Assembly: GCA_963969395.1 (NCBI GenBank)
Contig: OZ017799.1
Span: forward strand, 5,954,501-6,018,500
Direction of reading: 5' to 3'
Length of the DNA: 64,000 nt
DNA from: Pseudoscleropodium purum
Lineage: Eukaryota; Streptophyta; Bryopsida; Hypnales; Brachytheciaceae
The position numbers and the translations under genes were made by a program. Positions 61,351 to 64,000 of the stretch are shown piece by piece; the stretch's first letter is position 1, and each line of letters starts with the position of its first letter. The notes beneath the pieces are model-generated. The model saw only the letters and a list, made by a program, of their open reading frames with translations, ran no database searches and had not been told where the DNA came from.

Positions 61351-62739
61351 ATGTTGTACACCTATTCTAGGCTATTTGTTTTCCTTTCCATAGTAAGGTC
61401 CATAAAAACATGTGAAATTTAAGTTGGAAGAACTAGTTCATGGAAAGTAGAAACGTTTTTAATGATTGTGTTACTTCACATTTAGTTAACCTTGGAGCGC
61501 TCCGATGTCCAAAATGTGGACGATGAACAAATTGAAATTCAGTTTTCTTCCTCATTACTGCTTGGATGAAAGTCATTTAATTTGTGGAGATTCTTTATCA
61601 AGTTCTTGTCCTATCTAATGGTTGGATTCATTGTTACTAGAGTTCATATTTTTCTAAAATTACAAATGTGGAAGAGTGTCAAGCCAAAAATTGCATTGAT
61701 TTTAGTTCAAAATTGGATTTGCAAAAATGGGGTCATAGATTAAAAGAACACAAAAATTTCAAAAAATCACCTCATCAAGAGAACCTTGTTTCAAATCCAT
61801 TCCAACAAGTTTTATTCAAAAAATGATAATATTGGACTTGTAATTGAATTTAGAAGGAATTCAGAAATTTCACTTTTAAAATTTATAAAAAAAATATTGA
61901 TGATAGTAATAGTGAATCTAACCATATAGATGGAATCTACAACTCAAAATCTACAACTCCTATTTATATATCAATTCCAAAATATTCTTCTAAATAACAC
62001 TTTATAAAGATTTTCCCCAAATCGTGAATTTGGGAAAAGGATCTTGATGTTTAGGGGTTAAGAATGTTGTACTTTGAGGTATGTATCTTTTATAATCAAT
62101 TATGTGTGCTGAGAATATTACGTTTTTAAATCAAAGAAAATTTGTTTTTTATAATTAGTGAATTCACATGTTTGGTTGTTTGTACAAAGTGGGATGTATA
62201 AGGTTCTGATAAGAAGACCAACAAATAAGTGAAAAGTGGTTGAAACTGTTAATCACCAAATCCTTGATTATCTACGGATGGAAGTTGAATCAACTCATTG
62301 ACGAGATCTACAATATACTGTGGAAATGCAGTTAAGTCCATTAGCCTTCCAGACGTTGGTGTTGCATTTACGTTTAACATGTACATTGCTAGCATTGCAG
62401 GACTATAGAATAGGGAGTGAATTGAAGAGACACATCCAATATATAATGGACTATCCTCAATCTCCTACAAGTGTGAACCTTAACAAAGGTTAACTTCACT
62501 CTAATGTCACTTCATCATATGCAACAAATTCATTTTGGTATCACCTACATGACACTTTTAGCACTTTAAACTTTACATCTTTGAAAATTTGTAACTAATT
62601 CACAATGCGTAAAAAAAATATGGAATCATTTGCATTTTGATTTTTAGTCCTTTACTAATGTGCAAAAATTGTTGTTGATTTTTTAGAGCATATTGGTTAA
62701 GCTGTAGATTTTATTCATGCACTTTTGGGTGCAATTACC
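61351..62739. other. No gene seen
   Basis: Decayed retroelement-type sequence. No intact frame, terminal repeat or RNA gene was recognised. Confidence 0.4.
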
Positions 62740-63668
62740 TTAACCTTTGAATGAACTTGACTATGTTTCACCAAAACTGCTCCAAAACTGCCATTTCTAG
62801 TAACAATACCAAATTTTTGGAAAAAAAACATTTTTGAACACATGTAACCATAGCAACTTGCTAATTTGAAAAGATGTTCAAATTTTTTTAGAAATTTCCA
62901 CTATGTAGATTGCAAGATATTAGCATTTGAAGTGACCAAAATCCTTTTTCTAGCCCTGTGACAATTTGGGCAATTGCAGTCACATTTGTATGAAAAAAAT
63001 GTCCAAAATGGTCGTTGCTCTTTGATTTCATTCTTGGAGTCAAATTGGTTACATGCTTGAAAATTTTAAGATCATTTGGAATCGTACAACATATTGAAAT
63101 TTTTTTTTAAGTAAAACAAAATGAAAGAATGATTCAAAATACTAAATTGTTAATAATTTATTTATAGAATTGAAATTTGCTAATCCCAATGGCTGTAACG
63201 TTGTAATAAAAAATTTACACCTAATGTTTATATTTTTTCCAAAAATATTTAAAATTGAATTAAATAAAGAACTTCAAAGTTTGTCTTAAGACACAGATTC
63301 AATAATGACCTACAAACTCCTGCAAACTAAAACTTTTACTTGTTGATCAAAATAGAATGATTCAAAGCTTTCCAAGTATATAGAAATCTAGAGAACCAAT
63401 TTCAAATTTTGATTTCTTAAAAACATGATTTTCAAAGAAGTTTTTTTTATGCCTGGGTTGCCTACAAAGCAATGAAAACACATATCATACAATAACTTTT
63501 TAAACTTGTAGTCAAAATTTATAAAAATTGTTAGGCCTTAAAGCTACTCCTTGGGCATATGTTGTGTCAAAATTTCAAAGAAAAAAAAATAAAAACTCCA
63601 CTCATAGTGAGTTGCCCAAAAATTTCTATGTTGCCAAAAAAATGCAGTTTGGACATTTAGGGGTTAAA
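62740..63668 (+). mobile_element. TTTAACCCC-TIR element, copy C
   Basis: The right end TTTAGGGGTTAAA is intact; the left end TTAACCTTTGAATG is mutated. It aligns to copy B along its length, including GATTGCAAGATATTAGCATT and ATACTAAATTGTTAATAATT words. Flanks do not show a duplication. Confidence 0.65.
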
Positions 63669-63762
63669 TCAAAACAATCCAACCATATTAGTACGCCAAA
63701 AGTGTGAGATTTCTTGAGCTTTGTCGCTATTTCAAACAAAAGTGACACACTTCAAAATTAGA

Positions 63763-64000
63763 GTCATCTGCAATATTTGGCACTCAAATGGAACGTAAAC
63801 AACTTGATATTCCGTGGAGATATTTCTTCACCAGTTCATATTCAAAATTTTCCATTACGTTATTGTCCTTTTCTAGGTTATGAAGGTACTAATCAAATTG
63901 CTGATTTAGTTTATAATTCTTTTTACTTAAGATATGGAAGATCAATCCATCTTTTAGAAATATCTTGTGGTCATGATGCAAAAGAAGTAATTACAAAATC
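63763..64000 (+). pseudogene. chlB: Nuclear copy of plastid chlB (protochlorophyllide reductase subunit B), fragment
   Basis: Known role: ChlB with ChlN forms the catalytic component of the dark-operative protochlorophyllide reductase in plastids. Visible: translation gives IFGTQMER (from 63773), then LDIP after an in-frame loss of about three codons, then, in the next phase, [33 protein letters not shown] to the window end. The phase changes between LDIP and the later block through a net 2-base loss near 63810. Two further insertions near 63918 and 63943 add six bases in total. Thr in the GGHDTKEV motif is Ala here and one Gly of it is Cys. The damage and surrounding repeats mark it as nuclear-integrated plastid DNA, not a working gene. 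It continues beyond the window. Confidence 0.9.

Overview
The window reads as a gene-poor, repeat-saturated stretch of a large AT-rich nuclear plant genome. No intact host gene was recognised. The best clue to the host is at the right edge (about 63763-64000): a decayed nuclear copy of plastid chlB, the B subunit of light-independent protochlorophyllide reductase. chlB is kept in plastomes of most gymnosperms, ferns, lycophytes and bryophytes but is lost in angiosperms, so a non-angiosperm land plant is likely. Density of decayed retroelements suggests a gymnosperm or fern-sized genome; the exact lineage cannot be read from the sequence.

Layout. 1-470: C-terminal part of an uninterrupted, unrecognised reading frame open to the left edge. 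800-1300: a truncated CpG-rich hAT-like MITE, then two palindromes sharing one arm. 1700-2820: a ~280-bp sequence present twice, with a 43-bp retroposon tail between flanked by 11-bp target duplications. 2820-5307: a Tc1-lineage transposon with ~210-bp terminal inverted repeats, TA duplications and a transposase broken only by two TGA codons. 7055-10213, 11943-13901 (minus) and 59078-60742: three copies of one LTR family (TGTAGA...TCTACA), the last a clean solo LTR with ATGTG duplications; all are dense in a degenerate CCAANTTGG-like motif. 14.0-24.5 kb: mostly featureless decayed DNA with short tandem arrays. 24578-26842 and 27200-28143: two CACTA-like non-autonomous elements, the first carrying five copies of a ~150-165-bp unit, four of which form long inverted pairs.

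30-63 kb: overlapping old copies of one or a few large retroelement families (blocks called 0, I and II here), with a ~48-bp degenerate minisatellite at 32.7-34.0 kb and a recurring GGATGAAGTTT/AAACTTCATCC stem. Younger elements sit inside these blocks: a 468-bp insertion (36330-36797), a complete CpG-rich hAT-like MITE (48714-49108), a near-perfect palindromic CACTA-like MITE (49243-49395), a 274-bp MITE (52193-52466, second copy 9763-10072), three copies of a ~920-bp TTTAACCCC-TIR element and the solo LTR.

There are no operons or pathways. The relations that can be read are between mobile elements: who inserted into whom, and which copies act as empty sites for others. Exact target duplications were read directly for several elements. 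Boundaries of the old blocks are approximate.
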